Positions 9,905 to 22,100 of a stretch of 64,000 nucleotides of DNA are shown one piece after another. The notes beneath the pieces were generated by a model. That model was not told the DNA's origin. It saw only the letters and a list, made by a program, of their open reading frames with translations, and ran no database searches. This stretch comes from Oscheius dolichura (lineage: Eukaryota > Nematoda > Chromadorea > Rhabditida > Rhabditidae), in contig OW051496.1 of the NCBI GenBank assembly GCA_932521035.1, positions 6,448,001-6,512,000 of the forward strand, given 5' to 3'. The stretch's first letter is position 1. Every line of letters begins with the position of its first letter. The translations under genes were made by a program, and so were the position numbers.

Positions 9905-12420
9905 AGGACCAAGAGCCGGCACCTCCTCCATTTTCCAGTAGCAACATGTGAGTCTTGACCGTTTTTTTACCAACTTCCTTGTCAAAAAGCGCGTTGGAAC
10001 CTTTTTTCGCTTACAACGGGTCCTGATCTCGTCGGGTCGAGAAAAAGGCGCGCAACAAACCGAACAAAATGAGAATTTGAAACAAAAAGAATGAAATACG
10101 GAGATTTTGAGAAGTAAATGACAGTGCCGGGGAGGGAAACGAGCTATCTGAACCCTATTTTTGTAGGTTCCCCCTCCTTCACCTGCCCCCTCTTCCTGCT
10201 GCCTCTTCTCTGCGCTTTCTGCGTCCACCTCGTCCTCCTTCTCCAAAATTACGTGTTCAACGAGAAGAGCGCCATCAACCCACCATGGCACGGACAAGAT
10301 GAGTCAACAAAGAAGACTCTGTCCTCTCCAATGTTGGCTCTGGAAGCCAGGAGGACTGCCTTTTGGGATGAATTGGGGTACAAGTCGGCACCCTCCACTC
10401 AGTTTTGAGGTTTGCCGAAAAGAAAACGTCAGTAGAGGATTTGCTTTAGACTTGCTGCTATGGATCCGAGGGATACATGGCCCCGAGGAGCCGGCAAGTA
10501 GAGGGACCGCTGGAACGGACGATGGGACGGGACTGTCAGGTTCGTATCCCCTCTTCCTTCTCTTCTAAAATGAGCCGTTTTCAGTTCTTCAGCCTGACAT
10601 GTCTCCCGGCCACGTCCCATCCTCCCCGTCCTCCCTCCAGACCTGGTTCCAGCTGCCGGTGAGGGCAGTAGCTGGACAATCTCCACCAGTCAACGGGACA
10701 CCGATGTGAAGTCGGTAAGTTGTCTTCTTCATGCCAATTGCTAACTATTCTATTTTCAGTCCGACGACTTCATTGTCTTCATCTTCTCCGATGGAACATC
10801 GAAAAGGAGAAGCAAACTGGAGGAGCGACCGTGGTCGACTGGATCGCCAGCTGGCTCAGGTCGCTTCTTTTTTTATATCTAGAGGGGGTCGGGCTTTTTG
10901 AGTAAACACCAAAAATGGCACCGGGGGCCATGGGTTTTATTTTATAAAAGATGCCCCAAGCGGCCATCCACCTCTCCCGTGAGCGCCGCCAAGGTGCCCC
11001 ACCACATTCCCCCGCTTTTTCTTTGGGGGGACGTCCAAGCCGGTTGAGGCTAAACTGGCGGATAGAAAAATAAAAAAAAAAGGAAAGAAAAAAAAAATAA
11101 AAAAAAATAAAAAGAAGAGTCCGACCGAAAGTCTTCGGCCGCCCCGCTGTCCCTCCCCGTCTCCTCGGCGTCCGTCGAGCCCCTTAGGTGCGCGGTTAGT
11201 CGAGCAGACCTTGAGCTGCCGATAGGGATTGTCTCTGGCTCTTCGGGAGTCGACACTCGTCCTATTTTTGAAGCTGGACCTCGTCTGGAGGAACCTCTTC
11301 ATCTGTATTTGCTGGCCATCTTCGCCTTCTGTCTTTCTTCCCGTCTCCGCCTATGAGACGATGCCGGCTCGTCTATAGCCGATGAGAAGATCCGCCAGTT
11401 GCCGTAGCTGCCACTTCTGTATGCTGTCTGCAGCTGGAGTCAAGCCGTGTTCTGATGGCTGTCTCCCACTTTTTTCCTTTCCTCCCCGCCCAGAGACACC
11501 CGTAGGAGGCAAAAAGCTCATAACTTGCGCGTTCTAACCAAGCGGCCCGGGGGGTGAGACAGCAGATGTCTCTAGCCGAAAATAAAGACGAATGAAATTG
11601 GGCAAAATGAAGTAAACAAATTGGAACGCGCTGGAGGCACCAAGGACGCCCACTTCCGATGAATGGATTGACGATGGACACGAGCAATCCGGGCCGAGCA
11701 ACGACTAGGAGAAGCTCAACCTGAAATGAAGAAATAAGAAGAAAATGAAGAATATGGAAGCTGAATTTTATTAAAATGGAAACAGATGGAAACGACCAAA
11801 AAAAGGAGAGACGAGGGCGAGACGAGGAAGAGTCGCTGCCACCAATGGAGGAAGCGAAGTGACCGGCTTTGACCACTTTGGACGCGACAACCACCGCCGA
11901 CGAGTCTAGCAGGCAAGGCGGGATGACAAGAAGCCGCACAAGAAGCAGAAGAAAAATTGGAATAAGATGCCAAGAAAATGAGGAGAAGAGAGGAGGACAA
12001 CCACCACCAGAAGAAGCGGATGACGGGCCACCTCACTGGAAGCCGAAATGGAGGACTTCAATAGGACTCAAAATAAATAAGTGGGTTTTTGAAGAGGGCT
12101 TGGACTAATTTACTCTTTTTCAGAAAAAAAAACAAGATGAAAAAGAAAAAGAAAAAAGAAGAAGAAAGCCCAAAAAAATAAACAAAAAAAATCATAAAAG
12201 GGCGGCCAGCCACGCCGTACCCTTGGACGTCCCTCCCCTCTGGTCTGTAAAATGTGGTTGGGGTTACTGGCGCGAGGGGAGGTGGACAACTTGTTCCACC
12301 TATGGCTCCCGGGGCCTCCTCTTTCGCGCCCCCTGCCCGACCCCCTCTAGGTATCGCGCGCCCCCCGGATTTGGGCCAGTTGGCCCTCTTCCCGCGCTGT
12401 TCAGGGCGTTTTACTCACCT

Positions 12421-12520
12421 TATTAACCTCGACTAACACCACTGACCCTACTAACCTAACTAACTCTACTAACATCACTAACACTACTAATTAACTAACT
12501 CCACTCACCGCAACTAACAG
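12421..12520. repeat. ACTAAC-type simple repeat
   Basis: About 100 bp of degenerate repeats of CTAAC, ACTAAC and TACTAAC spaced by a few bases. Confidence 0.7.
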
Positions 12521-12743
12521 CGCGATAATCAGCCGCGTTCAGGTCATTTAGGGCTGATGACCGAGCCGACGACAGACAGAGGGGAGACTGCGGTGGTCTC
12601 TGCCGGGAACTGATCTGGTGGATGGTGAGACAGACTGGGAGCAACAAGAATAACCAGGCTATTTTAGGGAGATGGCTTCTGTGGAGGATGATGAGTGGCC
12701 GACAGGGAGACGAGGCGGGCCTCCATGGATGGGGGCTCATCAT

Positions 12744-13570
12744 CTTCACAAGGGATGCGCCTTTTTTTGCATTCTTTCTCGACTGACAATATTTGTTCAG
12801 GATGTCTTGGTTCCAATAGCTGATGTCTGGATGCCTTGTGTGGCGATGTGGAGCGAGATCTGGTAGAAGGCGGACGGGAAGAGACAGGAGGCATCGAATC
12901 GATTCTAGAGGAAGACGATTGGGTGGAGATGACGTTATCGAGGGGACGTGCTCTACCAAGAAAATGAGATTCTTTCGTGGCTACTGCAGTATTTGGAACG
13001 AACACAAGGCTGAGAGAACAAGGCGGTCATCATGCCCCTGCAGCCTCTCTTTTGGAGAGGAGGCGCACTGCCCGGAAAAATGAGCCTACTGCCGTTCTGT
13101 CATTATACAAATGTTCAGAGACAACGTCATTCTCTCGAGTTGGTCACTGTGAAGAAGAAGATAATTATAACTACAGCAGGAACGGGACAGAGACGGTCAC
13201 CAGCAGGCAGAACAAAGAAGGCTGACAGACTGATGTGCCGACAACCGCACAGAGACTCAAGGATCCATATTCACAAGGGGCGTGCCTTTTCTATTCGTTA
13301 TTTCTCAGCTAAAAATGTTTGTTCAGGATGTTGGGATGACTGATGAAGAGCTTGGGAGAAGATGAATATAAACTGTCCCGAGACAGGATGTGAAGAGACA
13401 GGAGCCATTGTGTTCAATACAGAATGAGACAACTGGATGGAGATGACGCCTTCGACAATAGAGGGTATGTTCTGCCAAAAGAAGGAGATGTTGATGGCAG
13501 CATACATATATTTCGATCTCTGGAACAGCAGCAGAATACTATAGCCTATAGGAACAAGGCAGTTATCGTG
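12744..13570. repeat. diverged direct duplication, about 520 bp apart
   Basis: About 12744-13040 and about 13265-13570 align along their length in the same orientation. Shared blocks include CACAAGGGNTGCGCCTTTT-like sequence, TTTGTTCAGGATGT, GAAGAGACAGGAG and TGGAGATGACG. On the minus strand both copies keep similar residues (PPVSSRP versus APVSSHP, and HPEQ), so it could be a duplicated exon or gene, but no intact protein is evident. Confidence 0.7.
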
Positions 13571-15049
13571 GTCACCCTCTGGAACGAGAAGTTTCTTCGC
13601 TACATTGGCCACTTCCAAAACAGAGTAGGCTACAATGTATTTCTATCACGTGGTGATCATCTAGCAGTTCAGTAAAGGACATGAGCTCGGCATTTTTCTT
13701 CCTTCCGATGAAAGTGAAAAGCAAAGGGACCTGGACGGCAGACGCCAGACCAAGACAATCACTGAGGCAGAGGACAAGATAAACGTTGGACGCCGTGGTG
13801 GAGGGAGTTCTGAAAACTAGCTGAAGGACACAAAGTGAAGAGGGAAATAATGGAGGACGAAACTCGAGGAAGGAAAATAGATTAGCCGCTAGCCGTTCTC
13901 ACGGAGACAAGAGTAGATGGCTCCTCCGCGAGAGGGATGTGTAGGAGGCCAGTTGAACAACAAGAGAGGCACTCACGTCATTTGTATGGAGAGGATCAGA
14001 AGGCCGACGATGAATGAGTAGTCGAGGTTAGCCAAGTTTGGCGGGAACACAAGGGAAGCCCATGAGGCATCATCCGGCATCGGCCGCTACCACTGTCTTC
14101 CTGTCTCGAACGAGCCCGCCTGTCCCTTTGCCAAAACATTCCTTCGCCAATTCCCAGTCAGTCGCCGCTGTCCTCTCGCCTATCCCTGCGCCAGTACCCA
14201 CCGTAACCCCCTCCTCATTCTATACCGTCTCACCGAGACTAGTGTGGTCCCCTTTCGTCCCAAAATTGTAGCTCCTGTATCTTCGCCCTAGCCTACCAGA
14301 TACCTCACATGACGTCTGCCAATCCTTGCCCAAAAGAGTAGCCATTACGAGACAATAGCGGCCGTTTCGATGTCAGTCAGTTTTTTTCAACTCCTATGCC
14401 GACTACTCTAGGTTAACACCCATTTGGAATCCACCAAAGCTTTCCTCCCCGTGTGAACATTTTCACGAAACCTCCTTTGGCCTGCCTCAAGAGAAGGTGC
14501 AAGGTGGGGGCCAAGGCCACTTTCGCGTAGATGCCATACAAGGCTCCCTCTCATCCAAGCGTGACCCCCTTTCAAACAAATTAACACAAATTCTCGGACA
14601 CAGATCCGGGAAAGGGCTTGTACGCCTATCACAACAGGGAGGTGAGGCTATCCTCCTCCTAACATATTCCTTCAGACAGCTTTGCCACTCGTCTCTCTGG
14701 CAGATGGCAAAGGAAGAGACCCTTCGACGACGGCTGCCAGTTGCCCCGGGGGCCATTGGCCATATCGCATCTCCCGCCTACTATGCATGGCCATCTTCCG
14801 CCTTCTTCTACACGAGCCCTGAAACAGTTGTTACATGATCAGGTGAAATTTCCCGGGTCACATTTCATTTCAGAAAACATGTCATTTCATACTGTTTGTG
14901 CGCCTGAGAGCCTTCCGAGAAGATTCTCTCTACCCAGGAGGCTCCCGAGCCATCGCAATCTCATGGCCCGAGCGTTCACAGGCTCGTTTTTCCTTTCACC
15001 CAAATCCACCCACCGTTCATATTTCCCGCCTTTTCCTGCCCAATCGGAT

Positions 15050-15680
15050 CACCCCTTGACATGTCTCGACGTGTCGACAGGTCACAGAGCGGCCGGGACA
15101 ATATTCTTTCTGGAGGCCGCCCTCTCGCAAAAAATGGGGCTCCTCCGTTCGTCCTCTTCTGGACGGGGACAGCCTGCCGATGGAGGAGCAAGAACAGGGC
15201 GCCGTTTCTTTTCCTTTTCTCTTCCTTATGGCCGTGCCTTTTTTCCTCCATTACGAAATTTCACTCAGAAGGTGTCGTGTCCTTTGTGCCCAGAGAATCT
15301 GTTTCGTTCTCTGTCACCGCCGCCAACAGGAGGGATACCACCAATCCTGAAATACTTATTTTGTGAGTAACGGAAGCCAACGGGTGGAATGCTGCCTGCC
15401 CAAAATACGTTTGTGGCAAACTGGTCAACTTTCTCTCAGCCTGGATGTCTTCCAAGGGAGAATGGCAACACTTCCCTCCCGGGCACAGTTTGTTCTTCGC
15501 TCAAATTTCCGTCTTCTTCGCTCAAATTAGCCCACGTCATCCAATTCAACCTAACAGGGAGCCTTTCTACCAACCTCGTCACATCCGGTCCAATCGGCTT
15601 AGATCTCCACAGGTCCTGACGTGTCGACGGAGTGCAGAGTGACCGGGACGATGGGCTCTCTGGACGCGGCGCTACCGTCG
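15050..15680. repeat. short direct repeat pair
   Basis: A block around 15060-15120 (ACGTGTCGACAGGTCACAGA) resembles one around 15610-15665 (ACGTGTCGACGGAGTGCAGA), with GACCGGGAC-like sequence following in both. The copies are about 540 bp apart and diverged. No function seen. Confidence 0.5.
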
Positions 15681-16698
15681 TCCAGTCGAGGCTCTTCTTT
15701 TCTCCTGGCATACCGCTTGGCGAGTTGCCTGTCCTCATCTTGGTGGTGTTCTGTTTGGCATCTCGCTTCCTGACAGTGGCAGTGCCTCATATTCCTCTTT
15801 TCCGTTGAAGATTCCTGGAGGACAAAGTTCAAACGGAGCCTATTTGGGACAGACTTCTCTTCTTCTCCTTATATTTTGTAGCGGCGGTTGTCTTCTCAGG
15901 AGCTGTCTCGGAAATCAACCTCTTGGTCGATCGGTCGGTCGCTATGGATCTCAGTCGGATCAGGTGGGAGCTCTCAGTGTCTCCTTGGATCCCTGGTCAG
16001 TCCACGACAACGAAGGCGCTATCCTCTTCCCGAGCGAGTTTCATCGGAGCATCTGCGGGGATTCCTGAAAATGGGGAAGACGAGAGAGAGCCAATAGGCA
16101 GAAGACGACAAGAATTGAATATTTACAATGGTTTTAGCCAAAAGAGGGTTGTGTCAGGGGTTCGAGCACTTCCGCTTTCCCTTCGTGGTGGCCCGAGTCC
16201 AGACGGTGTGTCCAAACACCGCTGTGGCACCGTGGGACAGCGAGCCACCGGGAGACCGGGTCGGAACGCCATCTCAAGTAAGAGAGGCCGGCAGGAGAGG
16301 CGGATTCCCTCGTGGCCAGTCCCATTGACCGTCTCTACTACCCGATTTTTAGACAAAAGGAGACTACCCGAGTCAACGGAGCGCGTCATTTTATGTGGAT
16401 CGAGGCCCACAACGCGATTTTCTGTCGGGAGAAGCATGACAGTTGCGCCGGCCTCTGGAAGCGGTCCCGCACGCGTGATTTCGTTTTTAGAAGATCAACA
16501 AATTGGAGAAAGTACAACCTGATTTGTAGACACAGACGAGAAACAGCCGCACAAGAGAGAAGAAGACGAAGGACTGGGCGACCGTTGTTGCCCGGGCAAA
16601 TTTTGACCGAATGGAGATTACGACGTCTGGATTATCCCGCTATCAACTGTAAAGACCATTGTAGATTGACGGAAAAATTTGTGTGGCGGGAGCAGACC

Positions 16699-16839
16699 TT
16701 TTAAAGGGACTGTTAGGGACTAAAAACAACTTTAGCTTAAAGGAACCCTCAGGGACCTGCCGCCGAGTGCGCTCGTAAGCGTCGAACGTGTCTACCGTTT
16801 TAAAAACCAAAAAATAGGTCCCTGACAGTCCCTTTAAAA
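16699..16839. mobile_element. 141-bp fold-back (MITE-like) element
   Basis: Left end TTTTAAAGGGACTGTTAGGG and the reverse complement of the right end TTTTAAAGGGACTGTCAGGG match over about 25 bp with two differences. The centre is unrelated and non-coding. No clear target-site duplication is seen. Confidence 0.6.
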
Positions 16840-17289
16840 GAGAAGGAAGCCTCCTCCGAGTGGTGTGTTCCGAAATTGCTAGGTCTTGTAGAAGACAAAA
16901 GGAGAGAAAGGGATTTGTTGGGGTGTCGCACTCCCCTTTCGGGTTATGCCGGGCACCCAATGTCGATAACTCGACGACGAATGTATCCTCACATAGGGCA
17001 CGACGTACTACCGATCAGAAGAAAATCGGGACGTCCACGTAGAAAATGAGACGGAGAAACCACCCACATCCTTTGGATGGGGCACCGACTCACTAGAAGA
17101 AGGGACGCAAAATCGACCAGCATCCAAGAGCTGGGGATCGTCCTACCCACCGCCGGAGCGGCATCGCCTACGGCGAACAGGGACGAGTCGACTTTGTCCT
17201 AAGAGGTACGGAAGAAAGAACGAGCTGCTACCAGTAAGGTTAGAGGTTAATCTTCAGACCCTAGAGAGATAATAAGAACACGGAGAAGT

Positions 17290-17500
17290 AGTACTAAAGG
17301 TTTATTACGTAAATAGACAAAAGAGGGACGAAGAGATCAAACTAAAAGAGATCATGGAGCTCGAGTCGGGGCGATCATTCCCTCCTCTCTCTCCCCTGAT
17401 CGGTGCCGCGGGGCGCTTTTATAGGCGCGTGGGGGTGGCCTGAAAGCTTTTGGATTAGTCAGTTCTAAGGGATCAGCTGAGAGTCCTGATCCCTTACATC
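17290..17500 (-). repeat. LTR-like dispersed repeat, copy 1
   Basis: About 75 percent similar by eye to 21868-22100. Read on the minus strand it starts near TAAGGGATCAGGACTCTCAG, has a TATA-like CCTATAAAAG and ends near AATAAA, as a solo LTR would. It carries a 10-bp inverted repeat AAGGGATCAG / CTGATCCCTT close to one end. No flanking duplication or gag-pol was identified, so the LTR label is tentative. Confidence 0.5.
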
Positions 17501-18104
17501 TCCCTGCATTAAACACAGTCCGACTCTGGACGTTTGTTCGAAGTCCGGGGGGAGAAGACTTCTTCTTTCTTCTGTCCGCGGAGTCGAAGCGAGGAGAGTT
17601 TTTGTTTCCTGAAAGCTCACCGTGGTTGGGAAGAATAGAATAACGTGAAATAACTGATAGGGTTGGAGTGGAGAGAAAGGGAATACCTGAAAAGTGGGGT
17701 CCTGTCTCGAGGGTCCCCCCTCTTCTTGCTTTTCCCAGTTTGTCTCTGGGCCGTTTCTGAAAAGAGGAATCCGTCTTTCCGGTTAAATTCCCTGGATGAA
17801 GTCCGTAGATCCGGGCCGGAGCCATAGTCGTGTGGCTTCGAGGGAGGAACGTCGCGATAGAACCCTTTGACGGTTCAACTGGTAACTTCCCGATTAGGGA
17901 CCACCTTCCTTTACTTTTTACAGTCCGACCCTGGACGAAAAATAGAGAAAGGATGAGGAAACGGGGGCCCGACACTAGAAAAGTAGCCAGCGACGGTTAG
18001 AATGGGATGAGGTCAGGGCTCCGTGAGGAGCGCCCTGACAAGGGGAACACGTGAGGACGTGCCGGACGCAAGGAAACGAGCGATGTCAAATCCGGGGCAC
18101 ACGC

Positions 18105-18330
18105 CTAGAGGAGTGAAGGAGACGTGGGGGCGTTGTGAAGATATCTGTGTAGGAAGGAGGCGCAAACAGGCCCGGCATCGTCCATCTCCTCTTCATAGTC
18201 TCGCAGGAGGTCGAGGGGGCTGATCTCTTCCGTTGCATAACGCTCCGGGTAGAGGAGCCGGTCAGCTTTAGCGTCGGTGATGTCCATCGGCTCGGGCTTT
18301 TCGGGGTGATCAGCGTGGTGGTCTGGGATG
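18105..18330 (-). other. short open segment, possible exon
   Basis: A minus-strand frame reads EKPEPMDITDAKADRLLYPE and goes on RYATEEISPLDLLRDYEEEM. It is acidic and shows GC-ending codon use like the neighbouring genes. It is not attached to any recognised gene. It lies between the two LTR-like repeats. Confidence 0.3.
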
Positions 18331-18748
18331 CTCTCCCTATCACTTTCAGCTGGAGGCTAAGGATTTTGTTGATATGGCGGTATACTCAAGTTTTTGAGGG
18401 CGGATCATCACGTAGTATACCAAAGGCGAGGCGCTGTCTCCCGACATATATCCGGTCAATATCTCTCTTCAGCCTTCCTAACGTTTCTTCTCATATATCC
18501 TGAATATTTCGAGGAGTTTTTAACTAAAATTCTTGTCCGCCGCCGTAGAAATAAACAGGCAACAGAGAGAGGTCGTCATAGCAAAACTGCCATCCGTTGA
18601 GGATATATAAAGTAAAAATGCGAGGAAAACTAACGGCGCGCAGCAGTTTCCGTGCCGGACAAATAGATTAGATGGAACAACTAGAAATACGCAGCTGAGA
18701 CATACTAGCGCATTCTTTTTACCAAAGCCTTCGTTTACGAAAGCTCTA

Positions 18749-19151
18749 TTAGGCTCTATCCTTCCGCGTGGAGTAATAAAGGGCTTCCCTGGGGAGCTCC
18801 CCAGCCGGGGAGCTCTCGAGTACAGAGACGTCAGAGACACAGGAGAAGAAATAGATCCAGAAGGCGAAGCAGAAACAACAACAGTCGTAGAAGAAGAAGA
18901 GGGAACGGTCGATACAGCCTCGAGAGAGCAGTCCAACCCATAGAAACCCTGATAGCAGACGCAACGAGCAGAGCCATCAGAGGAGAGACGGCAAGAACCT
19001 GTCCCGGAACAGTTTACCTGGGCAGTCCGAAACTGAAAACAAGATAAGAAAAGGAAAAGGGAAGGAAAGCCAACTCACGAGGAGGCCGAACAGCCAAAAG
19101 AAGAGGCAAAATCCCAAGGGAAAGACAGAGCAGGAAGCGAAGAACCGTCAT
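18749..19151 (-). CDS. small secreted protein with an EGF-like domain, 3' end unresolved
   Basis: Begins with a good signal peptide MTVLRFLLCLSLGILPLLLA (19151-19092). A GT-AG intron (19091-19033) joins it in phase to FRTAQVNCSGTGSC, continuing RLSSDGSARCVCYQGFYGLD and C. The Cys spacing C-x4-C-x9-C-x-C-x8-C fits Cys 2-6 of an EGF domain; the usual first Cys is not seen. A Ser/Thr/Val-rich stalk follows (STVPSSSSTTVVVSASPSGS). The frame then runs on to 18520 with a hydrophobic end (LVFLAFLLYISS), but an unseen intron may change that. The donor GTTCGG is weak. Expected role: secreted or membrane-anchored ligand or matrix protein. Confidence 0.5.
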
Positions 19152-20501
19152 CCAGACCGAATAGCAGGCGACGGAACCTATTTATACGGACACAAGAACA
19201 CATGTGGCCAGGAAATAGAAGCGAGCCGTAGCAGATAACATCACCGACAGCAGAGCCGCACAGGATCGGATGACAACGGACCATCTGGAGGAAGCCCAAA
19301 TAACTCTGGAGGAGAAACGTTGAGGGAGAAAGCAGATGACCAGTCCAGAAAGACGAGCAGACAGCGAGCCGTCACCGCCCGGAGAGGTCTCCGCCTCTTG
19401 GAGGCCCGGTCGAAGCATAGAATCCCGACCGAGGACAGTCAGTTCCCCCGCCACTCTCTGGGGAAGACGAGAGAGGCCTGTAAAACCTTTTCGAAGGGGC
19501 CAGTCGACGCTGACTCGAGTAAATTACTCCCTTTCCGATTGAGGGCAGGCCAGACTATTACAACAACAGGACAGGGCCGGACAGATGTTCATTCTCCGAC
19601 CCCTAGGTTAGGAAGACGCATTAGACCGGGGACGGTCTTCTTACTTAGTGTTGGATACGCGAGTATCCACAGATTCTTTTCTCACAGCTCGCCGCGGCTG
19701 AAGAGAGGTCAACGCAACAGTGATCGCGCCGGGACCCGCGCAATTTTTGTTCTACGGGAAGAACAACTTTGTAGCATCAAACATTCGAAAACCACACATT
19801 TTCAGCTTTTTCTGTAAATTACATTCGATTCAGCATGTTCGAAAGAATTGGTAGCAATTTTTTTGGTTCCTACAAATGTAGCGCAGCAAAGATAATTAGT
19901 TTTTTTGTGTTTTTCACTATCAAAATGCGAACAAATTTTGGTGCCAAAATTGCTCTAGAATCTCCATTTATTTCTGCATCGAATAAGCCCAAGAACTCCG
20001 AAAGCGTATGTCTGGATAAGAAGTGTTTGATGCTACAAAGTTGAATACCGTAATCTTCAATACAAAAAACGCTGTTTGTCCACTGTTAACCGTTTCCATC
20101 CAACGTCGATTTTTTGAGAAATCTGTCAAAATCTTTGAAAATTTATTTCTCAAAACTGTAACATCCGATCTTTTTCATTTTTACTGCAATCAATTAGTCT
20201 CGTTATGGGAAGCATTTTAAGTTATAAACGGAAGAATATCATGAGAAAAAGTTATTTTTGGGTTATTTCGGAACAAAAATTCACTGATATTCCATTACGC
20301 CTCAAATCTGCGTTATTTTATGTTTTCTCTTTTGCTTTATAGTAATTTGGGGTCGATAAGACCGAGTAAAACATCAAACACATCAAAAACAAACATATAA
20401 AATCAATCTCTTTTATTCTATTCTATTACTGTCCTCTTCTTCGTTAGTGGCTATGAAATTAATATGAAATCGGTGCAATAATAAAACTAAAAAAATTTCA
20501 G
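19152..20501. other. no supported gene
   Basis: The first 650 bp is GC-rich with overlapping open frames. From about 19800 the sequence turns AT-rich with no coherent coding frame. No repeat was recognised. Confidence 0.5.
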
Positions 20502-21177
20502 ATGCTCATGTCCTCGGATTGCTCGCAACAGGCGACCGACTTGTTCAGAGTGGTGGACTATGTCCTCAAGCTCATCAGAAAAAATAGGACATCCGAAGTG
20601 GTTAGTCTACTTTGTTCTCATTTTTTAAATGTACTATAGCGTTCGGTCACCGAGCTGCAGGCGCAGTTATCGGACTTGTGGAGGTTGACCTGCCTAGACA
20701 ACATCTCTGCCATGCCTAGGATGCGGCCGGTCGTCAGAGGACTTGGTCGCCTTCAAGATACCTACAACGGAATCGCACAAGGTTCGCCCTGTTCCATAGT
20801 TTATTACTAATTTGTTTAGGTAACTACGCACTTCGCGGACCTCAACATCGCACCGCTGAAGATGACCGAGAAGATGACCGCTCTTCGAGTGGTTCCATTC
20901 CATCCTCTGGCCCCTCTGGGATTCGATCGTCCACCTCGTCGGTCTCGAGCTCGACTACTTCCTCTCACTCGCCTTCACCTCCGCCGAAGAAGCGCAGAAG
21001 CGCATTCGGAATGCAACCGTCCCAACCGATCGAGTGCTCCGGTCCCAGCGACCGTAAGGGTTTTTTTGTTACCCATTGCTTTTTTCTGTTACCCACCGTT
21101 CTAAGCGTCACGTTTTATCCCTGTTTTAACCCTTTAAGGGAAATAAAAACTTATTTTTCAATATGCTTATTTTTAGC
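20502..21177 (+). CDS. unknown small protein with Ser-rich tail and basic nuclear-type motif
   Basis: Three exons, 20502-20600, 20640-20781 and 20820 to about 21050-21177, with introns of 39 and 38 nt. The start ATG directly follows a TTTCAG acceptor. The product opens with a helical segment (ATDLFRVVDYVLKLIRKNR), continues SVTELQAQLSDLWRLTCLDN, then an acidic DDREDDRSSSG stretch, a long Ser/Thr/Pro run, and PPPKKRRSAFG, a classical nuclear signal shape. The 3' end is uncertain: the frame stays open to 21177, but a GTAAGG donor at 21051 and an AATAAA near 21139 compete. No family is recognised. It shares helical plus Ser/Lys-Arg style with the 7.7-9.9 kb gene, without clear homology. Confidence 0.55.
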
Positions 21178-21867
21178 CTAATGAAAGGCAGTCGGTGACT
21201 GCTTTGTAGTAGAATAGATTAAGCTACTGAAAGCGAGTGGGTGAATGGATTTCACAGTTATAGTCCATCCAGTGACCTTGTAACTATGCCATGTCCGAAA
21301 AAGATAGAGATGGGTGCCGAAAAAATTAGAAAGTATTAAAGACCCGGTAATCAGGAGATTCTCTAAAAATTGGAGACATGCCACGTATGAGCCAGGAGAA
21401 ATAAACATTTTGGCCTGGATATCACGAACAGAAGAAGCTCAGATGGTACTTTCGAATGGATAGGGACGTCTTTTTCGGATTATTCTATGAGGTAGGCCTT
21501 TCAACAGGGTTAGCAATCGTCGACCCTCGCCATTTTGGCCACCACATTAGGGGACGAGCGCGCGGCCATCTGCCGTGTAAGAGTGCCTCCATCATCCGGC
21601 GAGGGACACGGCGTCCTCTGGTTCGGGCATCGGTCATCCTCCTCGCTTCTGGAATAGATCCTCGACCTTTACAAAAATAAGCAATGATTCAGGAGACACC
21701 TTCGACAAGTAAAGAGACCGAGTTCGACACGGAGGAGAAGGGGATGGTCTATTCGTTGCTCATACTGGCGGCCAAGTTAGTCCATGAACGGGATTTTGTC
21801 TTCAGTGAGAAGCCCGGAAGGTACAGTAATGTCAGAGGTTCTGACCTTAAAGAGAAGAGCCAAGGGT

Positions 21868-22100
21868 AGTTAACAAGAGTTTATTATACGAGAGACAAAG
21901 GGAGATCGAGTTAAAGAGAGCTGGGAGATCGTGACCAAGTTCGCGGGCTCAGTCCATGAGATCAGCTCCCGAGATTCCTGAATCGGTGCCGCAGGGTACT
22001 TTTATAGGTGCTTGTGAATGACCTGAAACTTTCAGGCTGAAAGCTTTTGGGTTAGTCAGTTCTTGTAAGGGATCAGCTGAGAATCCTGATCCCTTAGAGT
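21868..22100 (-). repeat. LTR-like dispersed repeat, copy 2
   Basis: Same orientation and layout as copy 1 at 17290-17500: minus-strand AAGGGATCAGGATTCTCAGC near its start, a TATA-like CCTATAAAAG at about 21998-22007, and AATAAA near 21877-21882. It differs from copy 1 by a 20-bp internal duplication around CTGAAACTTTCAGGCTGAAA. The 4.3 kb between the copies has no reverse transcriptase that I can see. Confidence 0.5.

Larger units (their letters stand above)
9905..18000. other. 8 kb GC-rich, repeat-rich stretch with no recognised gene
   Basis: Many overlapping open frames exist because of GC-rich sequence, but I find no family match. Possible exon remnants are 10630-10880 (+), where a frame continues across a clean 45-nt GT-AG intron (DTDVKS then SDDFIVFIFSDGTSK); a minus frame 12036-11716 opening with a signal-like hydrophobic run; and 15800-16000 (+), with a membrane-like LLFFSLYFVAAVVFSGAV. 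An A-rich tract lies at 11065-11120 and a CTAAC-rich simple repeat at 12421-12520. No confident gene call is made. Confidence 0.4.

Noticed and set aside
12421-12520. CRISPR-like or telomere-like array
   Set aside because: Degenerate ACTAAC simple repeat, no regular spacers and not the nematode TTAGGC telomere unit.
17352-17975. 207-residue minus frame as retroelement gag
   Set aside because: It overlaps the LTR-like repeat and shows no zinc knuckle or other gag mark.
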